From Mucilaginibacter terrae (GTDB lineage: Bacteria > Bacteroidota > Bacteroidia > Sphingobacteriales > Sphingobacteriaceae), in NCBI RefSeq assembly GCF_031951985.1, contig NZ_JAVLVU010000001.1, forward strand, positions 3,782,001 to 3,846,000: a stretch of 64,000 nt of DNA. The letters are read 5' to 3'. A program made the translations under genes and the position numbers. This document shows positions 51,009 to 59,416 of the stretch, piece by piece. Every line of letters begins with the position of its first letter. Within the stretch, counting starts at the first letter, position 1. The notes below the pieces were generated by a model, which ran no database searches, was not told where the DNA came from, and worked only from the letters and a program-made list of their open reading frames with translations.

Positions 51009-51124
51009 TCCCCTCTTGAGAGGGGTAGGGGTGTGTCCTTTCGCAAATAATTATAGTATAGCAAATGTACTAACACACCCCCGCCATTACACATGCCATC
51101 ACACCCCCTCTCAAGAGGGGAATT
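51009..51124. repeat. Family C composite repeat, copy 2
   Basis: CCCCTCTTGAGAGGGGTAGG at the left, ACCCCCTCTCAAGAGGGG at the right, and inner mirror GGGGTGTGT / ACACACCCCC. It lies between the tandem GT2 copies, beginning 4 bases after the stop of the first. Confidence 0.78.
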
Positions 51125-51153
51125 AGAACAAAAACAAAGCATAACAATATAAA

Positions 51154-51915
51154 ATGCCAACCCAATACCCAACCGTAACGCTTTTAGTAACGCATTATAA
51201 CCGTAGCCAGTCGTTAGAGCGGCTGTTGCAGGCTTTTCAAAAACAGGAGATTAAGTTTGGCGATATTGTGGTGAGCGATGATGGCAGCAAGCCCGAGCAC
51301 CAGGAGAGGTTGAAGGAGATAGCGCCACTATATAATTTCAGGCTTATTACCACGCCTAAAAACGGTGGGTTAGGCAACAATATTAATAAAGGGCAAGATG
51401 CGGTTAAAACAGCCTACACCTTATATGTGCAGGAAGATTTCGACCCGTTTCCGGGATATGCCGAACGTTTAACTGATGCGCTTGGTATCATGGATGAACG
51501 CGCCGATGTAGATTTGGTGCGCTTTTATGCTTACTTTAAATATCCTTACTTAAAGCCGTTCCGCAAAGGGTTTTCGGAAATGATCTTTAAGATATGGTAT
51601 CCCGGCTATAAAAAATTTCATGTGTACAGCGATCATCCGCACTTGCGCCGAACCACGTTCTTTGAAAAGTTTGGCCGTTACGCCGAAGGTATAAAAGGCG
51701 ACCGCACCGAGTTTTTAATGAACTTGTCGTTCATTAAAAAGAAAGGCAAAGCCATGTTTTACGAGGATTTCAAAGGTGTGTTTGACCAGATCAACTCAAG
51801 CGACGAGCCCAGCACCATGACCCGTAGCGATATACGCCAAAGCAATAACCCGTTGATGGTGTTTGCCCGGGCCATTTACCGCAACGTTAAGCATACGTGG
51901 GAAGTGCTTTTTTAA
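51154..51915 (+). CDS. GT2-like glycosyltransferase, second tandem copy (EPS locus)
   Basis: 253 residues, close paralogue of the preceding gene with aligned motifs throughout: VTLLVTHYNRSQSLERLLQA, GDIVVSDDGSKPEHQERLKE, GLGNNINKGQDAVKTAYTLY, VQEDFDPFP, VYSDHPHLRRTTFFEKFGRY and SSDEPSTMTRSDIRQSNN. A tandem duplication is the simplest explanation. Its last 29 bases overlap the convergent GT4 gene. It may add a related but different sugar; this cannot be told from sequence. Confidence 0.87.
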   Translation: MPTQYPTVTLLVTHYNRSQSLERLLQAFQKQEIKFGDIVVSDDGSKPEHQERLKEIAPLYNFRLITTPKNGGLGNNINKGQDAVKTAYTLYVQEDFDPFPGYAERLTDALGIMDERADVDLVRFYAYFKYPYLKPFRKGFSEMIFKIWYPGYKKFHVYSDHPHLRRTTFFEKFGRYAEGIKGDRTEFLMNLSFIKKKGKAMFYEDFKGVFDQINSSDEPSTMTRSDIRQSNNPLMVFARAIYRNVKHTWEVLF

Positions 51916-53107
51916 CGGCTTTATAAATTTCGGCTACGTTGTTTTCCCAGGTGTGTGTGCTTGCAAAGGCAACACGCTCCTGTTGTTTGGCGGGGCTGTC
52001 TTCGGCCAGGGCCTGGTCTATCAGGCGTACGTAATCTTCTTTGGTATCGCCCAAATATACATGGCTTTCAAAGGCGCTCATGGCTTCGGTACGGGTGGCC
52101 ACAGTGGGTTTACCCATAGCCAAATACTCATCAATTTTACGCGGATAATTGCCTATGGTAACCTGGTTAACAATTTGCGGATTTAAGCAAACGTCAAACG
52201 CATTAATGTACGCCGGCAGCATATCGGGGTTTTTAGCACCGAGGAAATGCACGTTAGGTATTTTATGCAAATCACTTTTCTGAAATTCACCATCTTCGGG
52301 ACCAACCAACACAATGTTCCATTGCGGGCGTTGGCGGGCAACATAGCGTAAAATTTCCATATCCAGCCTGATGCTTTGCAGCGCGCCTACATAACCAATA
52401 ACAGGTTTAGGGATGTGTAAAATGTCTTTAGGAACAGGCTTGTTCTGGTCGTACCCGGTAAAGGAATCCAGATCGCAACCCTGACCTACGTAAAACGAGT
52501 TTTGATTATATTGTTTGCAGTAATTAGCCAGGTAAGTGGAGTTAGCCACACATAAATCACTTTTAGCAATCAGCTCAGGTTCCATCTTGGTGCCGTGCAG
52601 TTTCCAGTAGTCAACGGCCAGCATAAAATCGCGTGAGTAGTAAATGCTTACGGCAGGTTTCAGCAACTCTTTCAGGTAAAAGCTTCTGAACATATCGTTA
52701 TCATTAAACAAGATGTAATCTTTAAAGCCTAACTGCTTAATGGCCTTTTGTATCGAACCTGCAAAACGCTTGTTGTTAAGCTTATTTAAAAAGGTATAAA
52801 TGGAATTGTTCTTTATCCAGTTAACCGACTCAATAATGCCATCCGGATAGTAATTCCACAGGTTTTCCTGCAAGCGGATAAGGCCGTTTACCTTGCCTTT
52901 TATAATTTCGAGGCGTTTTTTAACGTTAGGATTGTTTTTGTATTTGAGCAGGGTAATACGATCGAGCGGTGAGTTTATATACAGCACCCGGTTGTGTTTG
53001 CTAAACTCAAGTGCAATGTTTTTACAGTTACTGCCAATTTCAACATCCCAGGGTTGCTGGCCCACAATAATGATATCTCTGTTTTTAATAATTGCGCCAC
53101 TGCTCAT
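51887..53107 (-). CDS. GT4-type glycosyltransferase (EPS locus)
   Basis: 406 residues. GT-B fold: N-terminal lobe with IIIVGQQPWDVEIGSNCKNI (~12-32) and RVLYINSPLDR; C-terminal lobe with PVIGYVGALQSIRLDMEILR (~235-255), LVGPEDGEFQK, and KIDEYLAMGKPTVATRTEAM, the donor-binding E-x7-E-like region of GT4. An N-terminal PWDVEIGSN pattern is common in Bacteroidota EPS enzymes. No membrane segment. It lies 20 bases downstream of the Wzy-like gene. Confidence 0.88.
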   Translation of the reverse strand: MSSGAIIKNRDIIIVGQQPWDVEIGSNCKNIALEFSKHNRVLYINSPLDRITLLKYKNNPNVKKRLEIIKGKVNGLIRLQENLWNYYPDGIIESVNWIKNNSIYTFLNKLNNKRFAGSIQKAIKQLGFKDYILFNDNDMFRSFYLKELLKPAVSIYYSRDFMLAVDYWKLHGTKMEPELIAKSDLCVANSTYLANYCKQYNQNSFYVGQGCDLDSFTGYDQNKPVPKDILHIPKPVIGYVGALQSIRLDMEILRYVARQRPQWNIVLVGPEDGEFQKSDLHKIPNVHFLGAKNPDMLPAYINAFDVCLNPQIVNQVTIGNYPRKIDEYLAMGKPTVATRTEAMSAFESHVYLGDTKEDYVRLIDQALAEDSPAKQQERVAFASTHTWENNVAEIYKAVKKALPTYA

Positions 53108-53127
53108 AGGTAAAGTTTTATACGGAA

Positions 53128-54651
53128 TTATATGTTTGCCGGATTTAATACTTGTAAGGCCTCTGCCTCTTTCTGTTTGGCCTGATCGAGCCTGAAAGTC
53201 ACTTCAATTAAAGCCACCTCGAGGTAAAAGAATACGTTACTGGGATATTGTACCAGTGCCTCCTGCGGAAAGTTAGCAATATTATAGGCAAATACTACCA
53301 ACGTCATAGCCAAACAATAGGTTTTAAGCTCAGGATCTTTCATTTGGTAGTAGTTGTTAATGCCTTTTTTCATAATGGTAAACATCATGAGGCAAAACAA
53401 ACCTAAACCAAGCCAGCCTTCTTCAACAGCCACACGTATATAACCGCTATCGGGCGGAAAACTGGCCAAAAAAGAACCCGGTGCAAATTTTTTGCCCCAA
53501 TCGCCTGTGGCGCCTAAGCCGCCGCCCATGGGGTGGGTAAGGATGTAGGGTTGAATGCGTTTTTGGTTTTGCTTACGCAGGTTGTACGAGTCGTCGTTAT
53601 TAGGGCGAAACGCTGTTTGGAAACGCTGAATGTTGGGATTGCCCGTAGGGATATTGATCAATACCAGCAGGAATACCGCTGCCACGCAGGTAAAAATTAA
53701 CACCTTTTGGCTGTAATTCAGTATAGCAAAAAGCAGCAAAGCGGCAGGCAAAAGTACGTTAGCACCACGTGTACCCGAAAACAACATAGACGACATGTAC
53801 AGAAAGGCGCAAACCAGTAATACGATTTTTTTCCAGGGTTTAAACTTGCCGGCAATAACGCAAACGCACAAAATGGTGGGCATTACCATATTGTAGGAGA
53901 ACGAAACCGGGTCGGAAAAAGTGGAGAACTTACGCCAGTGCCCGGCTATGAAAAGCAATGAAGCAATGGCAGGGTCAGAGTGTAAATATGCTTCCTCGGC
54001 ATCTGAAAAGCCGATGTACTCCTGTTTGTAAGCATATAGGGCAGCAATAAGAGCCATAGCCAGCCACAGCTTAAAAATATAACGTATAAATTGTACCGAA
54101 CGGATGCTGTACAGGTGTACAAAGTAACCTAAGAGCACAATGGCCACGGTACGTATGGTGTACATCCACGCCATGCGCGATTCGGCAAAGGGGTTGCCAA
54201 ACTCCAGTATATTATAGCCCAGCCAAATAAGTAGTACAGTGGTAATAGGGCTTTTAAAATAACCCCAGTTATTATCATCGTTTTTTACCCGTACGGCCAG
54301 CCCCAGCAATAGCAAAAACTGTATGCCGTCCATTAGCGTACCAATTGGTCCGGGTACGCCTATCCTGCCCAGCATAAACAGGAAGTAGGCCATGATGAGC
54401 TGCAGGGTAATACCAAATTTGGGGTAGCTGGTTATAGCATGCAATAACGGCAGTACCCCAATAGCCAGCATCAGCAAAATGCCAAAGGGAAGCCCCATAT
54501 AAACCGTACCCGCAGCAATTACGCCTCCGGCAGCCAATAGCAATGCCATACCCACCGGCGTTTTTAGCTTCTGGATGAGAAACAGGTTAACCAGCCACTG
54601 TTTAATGCTGCCTGTTTTACTGCCTGGTATGGTTGCCTGTAGCTCGGTCAT
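53128..54651 (-). CDS. O-antigen ligase/polymerase-like protein (Wzy/WaaL type)
   Basis: 507 residues with about 12 membrane helices (e.g. 35-52, 57-72, 76-103, 138-160). The large periplasmic loop holds FRPNNDDSYNLRKQNQKRIQ and HPMGGGLGATGDWGKKFAPG, the RX3L and HX(n)G patterns of Wzy/WaaL-type enzymes. PPDSGYIRVAVEEGWLGLGL follows in the last helices. It polymerises or ligates polysaccharide repeat units in the periplasm. It lies upstream of the GT4 gene. Confidence 0.87.
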   Translation of the reverse strand: MTELQATIPGSKTGSIKQWLVNLFLIQKLKTPVGMALLLAAGGVIAAGTVYMGLPFGILLMLAIGVLPLLHAITSYPKFGITLQLIMAYFLFMLGRIGVPGPIGTLMDGIQFLLLLGLAVRVKNDDNNWGYFKSPITTVLLIWLGYNILEFGNPFAESRMAWMYTIRTVAIVLLGYFVHLYSIRSVQFIRYIFKLWLAMALIAALYAYKQEYIGFSDAEEAYLHSDPAIASLLFIAGHWRKFSTFSDPVSFSYNMVMPTILCVCVIAGKFKPWKKIVLLVCAFLYMSSMLFSGTRGANVLLPAALLLFAILNYSQKVLIFTCVAAVFLLVLINIPTGNPNIQRFQTAFRPNNDDSYNLRKQNQKRIQPYILTHPMGGGLGATGDWGKKFAPGSFLASFPPDSGYIRVAVEEGWLGLGLFCLMMFTIMKKGINNYYQMKDPELKTYCLAMTLVVFAYNIANFPQEALVQYPSNVFFYLEVALIEVTFRLDQAKQKEAEALQVLNPANI

Positions 54652-54670
54652 CTATCTCTCTTTTTTCTCA

Positions 54671-54756
54671 CGTCATTGCGAGGTACGAAGCAATCTCTGA
54701 ACTATGTTTAATAAATTACCATCACCGCAGGGATTGCTTCGTACCTCGCAATGACG
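54671..54756. repeat. Family A palindrome, copy 4
   Basis: Left arm 54671-54699 identical to copy 1. The right arm 54728-54756 matches it with one mismatch near the loop (GGGATT for GAGATT). The loop is 28 bases. It lies between the Wzy-like gene and a small ORF. Confidence 0.9.
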
Positions 54757-54764
54757 TTTTGAGC

Positions 54765-54914
54765 TTAGAGGAACATTATTTTGATCATCAAAAAAAAAGT
54801 ACTTACAAATGCTACTACAATGGCTACAATACGGGTTACCTTGTTAATGCGATCCTGCACGGCAGGATCGGGCTGGTTGCCATTTAATGCCCTTGGCGAT
54901 GGATTAATTTTCAT
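54765..54914 (-). CDS. Small predicted membrane protein (49 aa)
   Basis: ATG at 54914-54912, stop at 54767-54765. The product starts MKINPSPRALNGNQPDPAVQ, has a charged helix DRINKVTR, then a single membrane helix IVAIVVAFVSTFFLMIKIMF. It lies 71 bases after the GT2 stop in the same direction as the EPS genes, and no other gene covers the interval. It resembles the short single-helix proteins seen in many polysaccharide operons. Codon use is ordinary. The ribosome binding site is weak, so its translation is likely but unproven. Confidence 0.55.
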   Translation of the reverse strand: MKINPSPRALNGNQPDPAVQDRINKVTRIVAIVVAFVSTFFLMIKIMFL

Positions 54915-54985
54915 TACCCAAAGGTTTAACTGGTTCAACTGCGGTACCGCGGGTAGCTACCGAATGCTGGTTGGCCTTACGGGCC

Positions 54986-56092
54986 TTAAGCAACGATAGT
55001 ATTTGGAAGTATATAAAATTTGGGTATGTTGATGAGCGATTGGTAAATACGGGCATCGGTATGCGATTTGGCCAGTGCTATATAAAAACCCAGCACAAAC
55101 AGCAAAAATCCCGCCATCCACAAGGCTACTGCCACCCAACTGATAAACACATTGGCCAGCATACAAAATACCGACAGTATTAAAAAAATGAACAGCGGTG
55201 GGCGCAGCAATATTAAGCCAAATACAAACTGGTTTAAACTAAAGTTTTTAAGCGAATAGCCCAGCATAGTAAAGCCATACTTAAAATATTTGAACCAGGT
55301 ATTTATCCAGCGGGCGCGTTGTTTTACCAATTGGTCGGAGTGGGTGGTTTTTTCGTCCCACACAATGGCTTTATCGGTAAATGCTATGCGTTTGTTCTGG
55401 CTTAAAATGGCGGCTTGTAATACCTTGTCAAAACCGGCGCCACTTACATCGCGGTTTTCCAGGCAATTACGGTATAATTTGGTGGTAAACGCCATGCCTG
55501 ATCCGGCCAGCGTGGCCGATGAGCCTACCTGGAACAGGATCTTACCATCATAAAAATGGTAATAAATATCGCGGGCACCGTCTAAACGGGCATAGGTGGT
55601 ATCCAGGTTTTTGGCTTCGCGGATGCCTTGCACGGCTTCAAAACCCTGGTTAAAGAGTTTATTCAGCTCATTAAGGTACTCGGGTTCAACCAGGTTATCG
55701 CTATCAATAATGGTCAGGCGTTCGTGTTCTCTCCTGAAACGATTAATGGCGTAAAAATGCGAACGTACGTTGCCTGCCAGCGTTTCTTCGGGACGAAGAA
55801 TAATTACACGCGGGTCATCAAAATGCAGGCTGCTAATGTCGCATTTATCAGCTACCACGTAAATAAGGTAGTTATTGTAATTGAGCTGTAGTAACGAATT
55901 TACCACCTCCGGGATGGCCGTTACCCACTCGTAGGCGGTAACAATAATGGCATAATCGACTTCGGCAGGGGCGGAGGCGAGTATTTGTGGCTTACTTTTA
56001 AGGCTGTAAAAAATATACAACAGTATGGGCAAAACCAGGTTATACCCAATGAGCACCTGAAACACGATCCATATCACATTAACTACTGCCAT
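54986..56092 (-). CDS. GT2 glycosyltransferase with membrane helices (EPS locus)
   Basis: 368 residues. N-terminal helix (5-29), GT2 core YAIIVTAYEWVTAIPEVVNS (residues ~46-65), LTIIDSDNLVEPEYLN (DXD as DSD), then VWDEKTTHSDQLVKQRARWI (catalytic base region and QRxRW motif, as in processive cellulose-synthase-like enzymes). Three C-terminal helices. The QxxRW motif suggests it can act processively or as a membrane polymer synthase. It is directly downstream of the Wzc-like gene (11-base gap). Confidence 0.9.
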   Translation of the reverse strand: MAVVNVIWIVFQVLIGYNLVLPILLYIFYSLKSKPQILASAPAEVDYAIIVTAYEWVTAIPEVVNSLLQLNYNNYLIYVVADKCDISSLHFDDPRVIILRPEETLAGNVRSHFYAINRFRREHERLTIIDSDNLVEPEYLNELNKLFNQGFEAVQGIREAKNLDTTYARLDGARDIYYHFYDGKILFQVGSSATLAGSGMAFTTKLYRNCLENRDVSGAGFDKVLQAAILSQNKRIAFTDKAIVWDEKTTHSDQLVKQRARWINTWFKYFKYGFTMLGYSLKNFSLNQFVFGLILLRPPLFIFLILSVFCMLANVFISWVAVALWMAGFLLFVLGFYIALAKSHTDARIYQSLINIPKFYILPNTIVA

Positions 56093-56103
56093 GTTGTTGA
56101 ATT

Positions 56104-58272
56104 TTAGCCCTGCTGGTCGGCAGGCACCTGTCCTTTAGCTACCTCGTTTAACACCCAGCCAATAAACTGGCCGTTTAATCCTTTAAGGTAATTAATATGA
56201 AGGTTTTTGTGTTCTTTAAGTGTTTGGCCTGCTTTTAACACAGTTACCACTTTGTCTGACGCCACGATCCACTCTTTGGCCTTATTAAGCGAGTTTAACG
56301 CCGGCGACTCGATAATAATAATATCAAACACCGCTTTTAAAGCATTAAGCTTGTTCCTGATGTCGCTCTCCGAGTCAATTTGCAATAAAGATATATCGCC
56401 GCCACGGTTACCCATGGTAGTAATTTTACCGTTTGCGTTCAGTTCATAATCGGTTGCATTACGCAACAGGAAATCTTCGAGGTAGTATTGCGGATTAACC
56501 GCCTTGGTAACATCGGGGCGGGTAAAATCGCCATCAATTAACAATACCTTTTTATTTACCTGCGAGTAAGCATAGGCCAGGTTCAATGCCAAAAATGTTT
56601 TGCCTTCATCTTGTGCTAAACTGTTTACCAGTAATATTTTCGAGCCGTTCATCTCGGTATCTATCTCAAAACGGATAGACTGCATGAGGTTTTTAAACTT
56701 GCGATGCTCTTCGGTATTGTCTTTACCGCTCCATATATGCCCCAGATCAAACGATGCCCCGCTGAGTTTAAACAGGAAACCCAGTACCGGTATTTTGGTG
56801 GCATTGGCCAGTTCGCGCGGGGTTTTGATGGTATTATCCAAATAGAACAATACAAACAATACCAGCAAGCAAAATATAAAGCTTACCACACCGCTGATAA
56901 TAACCAGCAGCATTTTTTTAGAGGGTTGGGCAGCACCCGGCATAGCCGATTCTATTTGCCTTAACAGCACCGAAAACGTTGATTCCAGTTGCTTTTGATT
57001 GTACTTGTTCAGTATGTCCATGTACTCGTCCTGCGCAATCTGGATGGCGCTTTCGTCGGCCTGTACAACGGCTTCGTGGGGTACCAGCTCGGTAAGTTTA
57101 ACGTTTAAGCGCGCCAGCTCTCTTTCAATAGAGCGTGAACTGCTTTTAGCCAAATCGTACTGAATTTGCATGGTTAGCTTTTGCTCAATGAGGTTTTGCT
57201 TGGCAACCATAGGATTGGTAATGTACTTGTCTGATGCCCGGCCGATCTGGCTGCTCATAACATTGGTAAGCGAATCTACCCGTTGTTTGTACTCGGGCTT
57301 AAAGCTGCTTTCTATATAATCATTGTTCGCGCTTTCGAGTTGAGCACGGGTAGCAATAAGCCGCTGATTAAGGCGCACCATAGAACTTTCCACATAACGA
57401 CGATCAGAAGGGTCGAATTGCTTATCAATATCATCAATAGCCGCTTTATAAGCTATGGCATCTTTTGAGGCCTGTTGCCTGCGGGTTTCAAAGTCAGATA
57501 GTTGTGCGTACAGTGATTTGGCCTGTTCGCTCAGGCTTAACACCTTGTTGCGTATTTTATAATCTTTAAGGCGTTCCAAACGTCTGTTCAGTGTGTCTTC
57601 TTTAGCCTTTAACAAATCGGCATAAAAATTAACCGCTTTAATTTGGTTTTGCTTAACCAGTAATGAGTAGTAAGCTATAAACTCGCGGCACAAATCATTA
57701 ACCACTTTGGCCGACAGGTTGGGGTCTTCGGCCTCAAACTGCACAAATATAAAATCGCTGTTACCATCGCGGTAAATGGTCAGTTTTTGTAGTAACGACT
57801 GGTCGTCGTACTTCATCGAACCCAATAAGTCGTGCAGACCACGTTGATCGGGGTCAAAAAGCGACAGGGTTTGCCTGTTTTTGTAAAAGGTAGTAAACCG
57901 CTCAACCGCGTGCGCACGGGCACTGGCATTCATGCTTTCAAGCGTTTTGCTTGGCTTTCTGAAAGGTTTATTACTCGTAAGGTCATGTATCATGAGTTGA
58001 TACGAAACCTGGTCAATTACCTTTTTTGACCGCATAATGGCCATCAGGTTACCAAACTCCTGGCTAACTTGTGCATCCTGCAACATGTCTGATGAGGCGC
58101 TGAGCGTTTTAAGACTTTGGTCTACTATACCGGTAGCAATTTGCGCGTTAGACAAATAGCTGTCGGGCTGGTTGCGTACTAAAAAAAAGGTAATAATAAC
58201 CGTGGCCAACGGAATTAAGATCAGCGTGTATTTATGCCGTAATAAAACCTTTACAAAACTGCTTAAATCCAT
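56104..58272 (-). CDS. Wzc-like chain-length determinant with ATPase domain, no C-terminal tyrosines
   Basis: 722 residues. Wzz domain: membrane helix 14-32, periplasmic coiled-coil region ~75-440, second helix 454-478. Cytoplasmic BY-kinase-like domain: Walker A SLAQDEGKTF (551-560, K558), Walker A' LLIDGDFTRPD (577-587), Walker B IIIIESPAL (651-659; E where D is usual). The C-terminus (ends VAKGQVPADQQG) lacks the tyrosine cluster of true BY-kinases. It controls polymer length and links synthesis to export. It overlaps the TolC-like gene by 1 base. Confidence 0.9.
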   Translation of the reverse strand: MDLSSFVKVLLRHKYTLILIPLATVIITFFLVRNQPDSYLSNAQIATGIVDQSLKTLSASSDMLQDAQVSQEFGNLMAIMRSKKVIDQVSYQLMIHDLTSNKPFRKPSKTLESMNASARAHAVERFTTFYKNRQTLSLFDPDQRGLHDLLGSMKYDDQSLLQKLTIYRDGNSDFIFVQFEAEDPNLSAKVVNDLCREFIAYYSLLVKQNQIKAVNFYADLLKAKEDTLNRRLERLKDYKIRNKVLSLSEQAKSLYAQLSDFETRRQQASKDAIAYKAAIDDIDKQFDPSDRRYVESSMVRLNQRLIATRAQLESANNDYIESSFKPEYKQRVDSLTNVMSSQIGRASDKYITNPMVAKQNLIEQKLTMQIQYDLAKSSSRSIERELARLNVKLTELVPHEAVVQADESAIQIAQDEYMDILNKYNQKQLESTFSVLLRQIESAMPGAAQPSKKMLLVIISGVVSFIFCLLVLFVLFYLDNTIKTPRELANATKIPVLGFLFKLSGASFDLGHIWSGKDNTEEHRKFKNLMQSIRFEIDTEMNGSKILLVNSLAQDEGKTFLALNLAYAYSQVNKKVLLIDGDFTRPDVTKAVNPQYYLEDFLLRNATDYELNANGKITTMGNRGGDISLLQIDSESDIRNKLNALKAVFDIIIIESPALNSLNKAKEWIVASDKVVTVLKAGQTLKEHKNLHINYLKGLNGQFIGWVLNEVAKGQVPADQQG

Positions 58273-59003
58273 TATCTGATGTTTTCTAATTTTTCGCCCA
58301 GTAATTCCTCTAAATCGGCTTTGGCAGTAAATAAATCGGTTTCGGCTGTAATTTTTGCCTGTATTTGCTGGGTATTGCTAATGCGTGCCTGGTTGTAACT
58401 TTCAACAGTAACCTCACCTTTTTCAAAGCGGTATTTTACATCCTTCATTACCCCTTCGGCATCAATAGCGGCCTGGGTTTGCAACTTGAGCGAAGCTATG
58501 CGTTGTACATAAGTATAGTAACGCTTACGTACTTGGGTAGCTAAAGTAAGCAGGTATTCCTGCACATCGTTATTGGCAATGGTGAGCTCGCGGCGGGCCT
58601 GCTTTACCGCAAACGGTTTTTGCAGATACGAGCCCAGGTTAAAAAACAAACCAAATTGCGTTCCTTTAAATATGCTGGTACGGTTATTAACCCCAGTAGC
58701 CGAACCATCAACATTGCCCGGTTGCAGTGCGTTAAGGTTAAGCGTGGTGTTGGGCTGGTATACGTACGAAAAGGTTAATGCGTCGAGATATGACAAGCGC
58801 TGGCGGCTAACATTGTTTTGAGCGATCGCTACGCGCTCATCCAATGATTTTACACGGGGGTAATTGGCTTTTGCCGTAGCTATAAGCTTTTGAAGATAAG
58901 GCTCCGAAATATCGGACACGATTGAGTTTTGTGCCCTGAGACTTTGGGGTGCGGCAAAAGCAGTAAGCAGTAAAACTATAACAACGGTAAATATTCTGTT
59001 CAT
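58272..59003 (-). CDS. Half-size TolC/OEP-like outer membrane protein (EPS locus)
   Basis: 243 residues from ATG 59003 (the longer frame from 59078 lacks a signal peptide at its start). Signal peptide 1-24 (SLRA-Q). The rest is one helical outer-membrane efflux domain with VSDISEPYLQKLIATAKANY and the final ELLGEKLENIR. TolC-type proteins usually carry two such halves (about 400-450 aa); here one remains. Its overlap with the Wzc-like gene suggests joint function in polymer secretion. No Wza-type polysaccharide export gene is present in the window. Confidence 0.82.
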   Translation of the reverse strand: MNRIFTVVIVLLLTAFAAPQSLRAQNSIVSDISEPYLQKLIATAKANYPRVKSLDERVAIAQNNVSRQRLSYLDALTFSYVYQPNTTLNLNALQPGNVDGSATGVNNRTSIFKGTQFGLFFNLGSYLQKPFAVKQARRELTIANNDVQEYLLTLATQVRKRYYTYVQRIASLKLQTQAAIDAEGVMKDVKYRFEKGEVTVESYNQARISNTQQIQAKITAETDLFTAKADLEELLGEKLENIR

Positions 59004-59163
59004 TAATGTGCTGTTTGCTGGTTGAGGCCACAAAACCCAAATAGTGGGAAAAGTACTCAAAATACCTTTATACGTCAAAAATATTAAAGTGGTTTATATT
59101 TTGGGTGCATTTAGGTAAAAAACTATAGTTTGATTAAAATTGATTGTATTATTTTTCTACGCC

Positions 59164-59246
59164 TGTCATTTCGAACGATAGAGAGAAATCTTATACAAGC
59201 GATAAGTTTGGCGTATAGAATTCCTCCTTAGATCGAAATAACAAGA
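59164..59246. repeat. Family B repeat, copy 3
   Basis: TGTCATTTCGAACGATAGAG at the left; GATCGAAATAACA at the right as the degenerate mirror. Part of the 413-base gene-free gap 59004-59416. Confidence 0.65.
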
Positions 59247-59300
59247 GGTTTTTAAAACTACTTAACTTAATTAACCATGCACTAATCAGCAAAAATTTGG

Positions 59301-59384
59301 GCGTTGCCTCCGGCCCGGGCTATCCACTGCAAGTCCTCGTTTCGCGATGCTACACTGCGGGCTTTCCGCTACTATCCCTAACGC
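59301..59384. repeat. 84-base repeat with GCGTT/AACGC ends
   Basis: Begins GCGTTGCCTCCGGCCCGGGC and ends ATCCCTAACGC; the inner part CTCGTTTCGCGATGCTACAC and GCGGGCTTTCCGC is a structured, GC-rich segment unlike surrounding AT-rich DNA. I recall similar sequences as common dispersed repeats in related genomes; only one copy is in this window. Confidence 0.55.
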
Positions 59385-59416
59385 AAACTTAGGCATGGTG
59401 AAATTATCGGGCTGCA

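Noticed and set aside
56104..58272. Calling the Wzc-like protein a tyrosine autokinase
   Set aside because: No C-terminal tyrosine cluster is present and Walker B carries E in place of D; only a chain-length ATPase role is supported.
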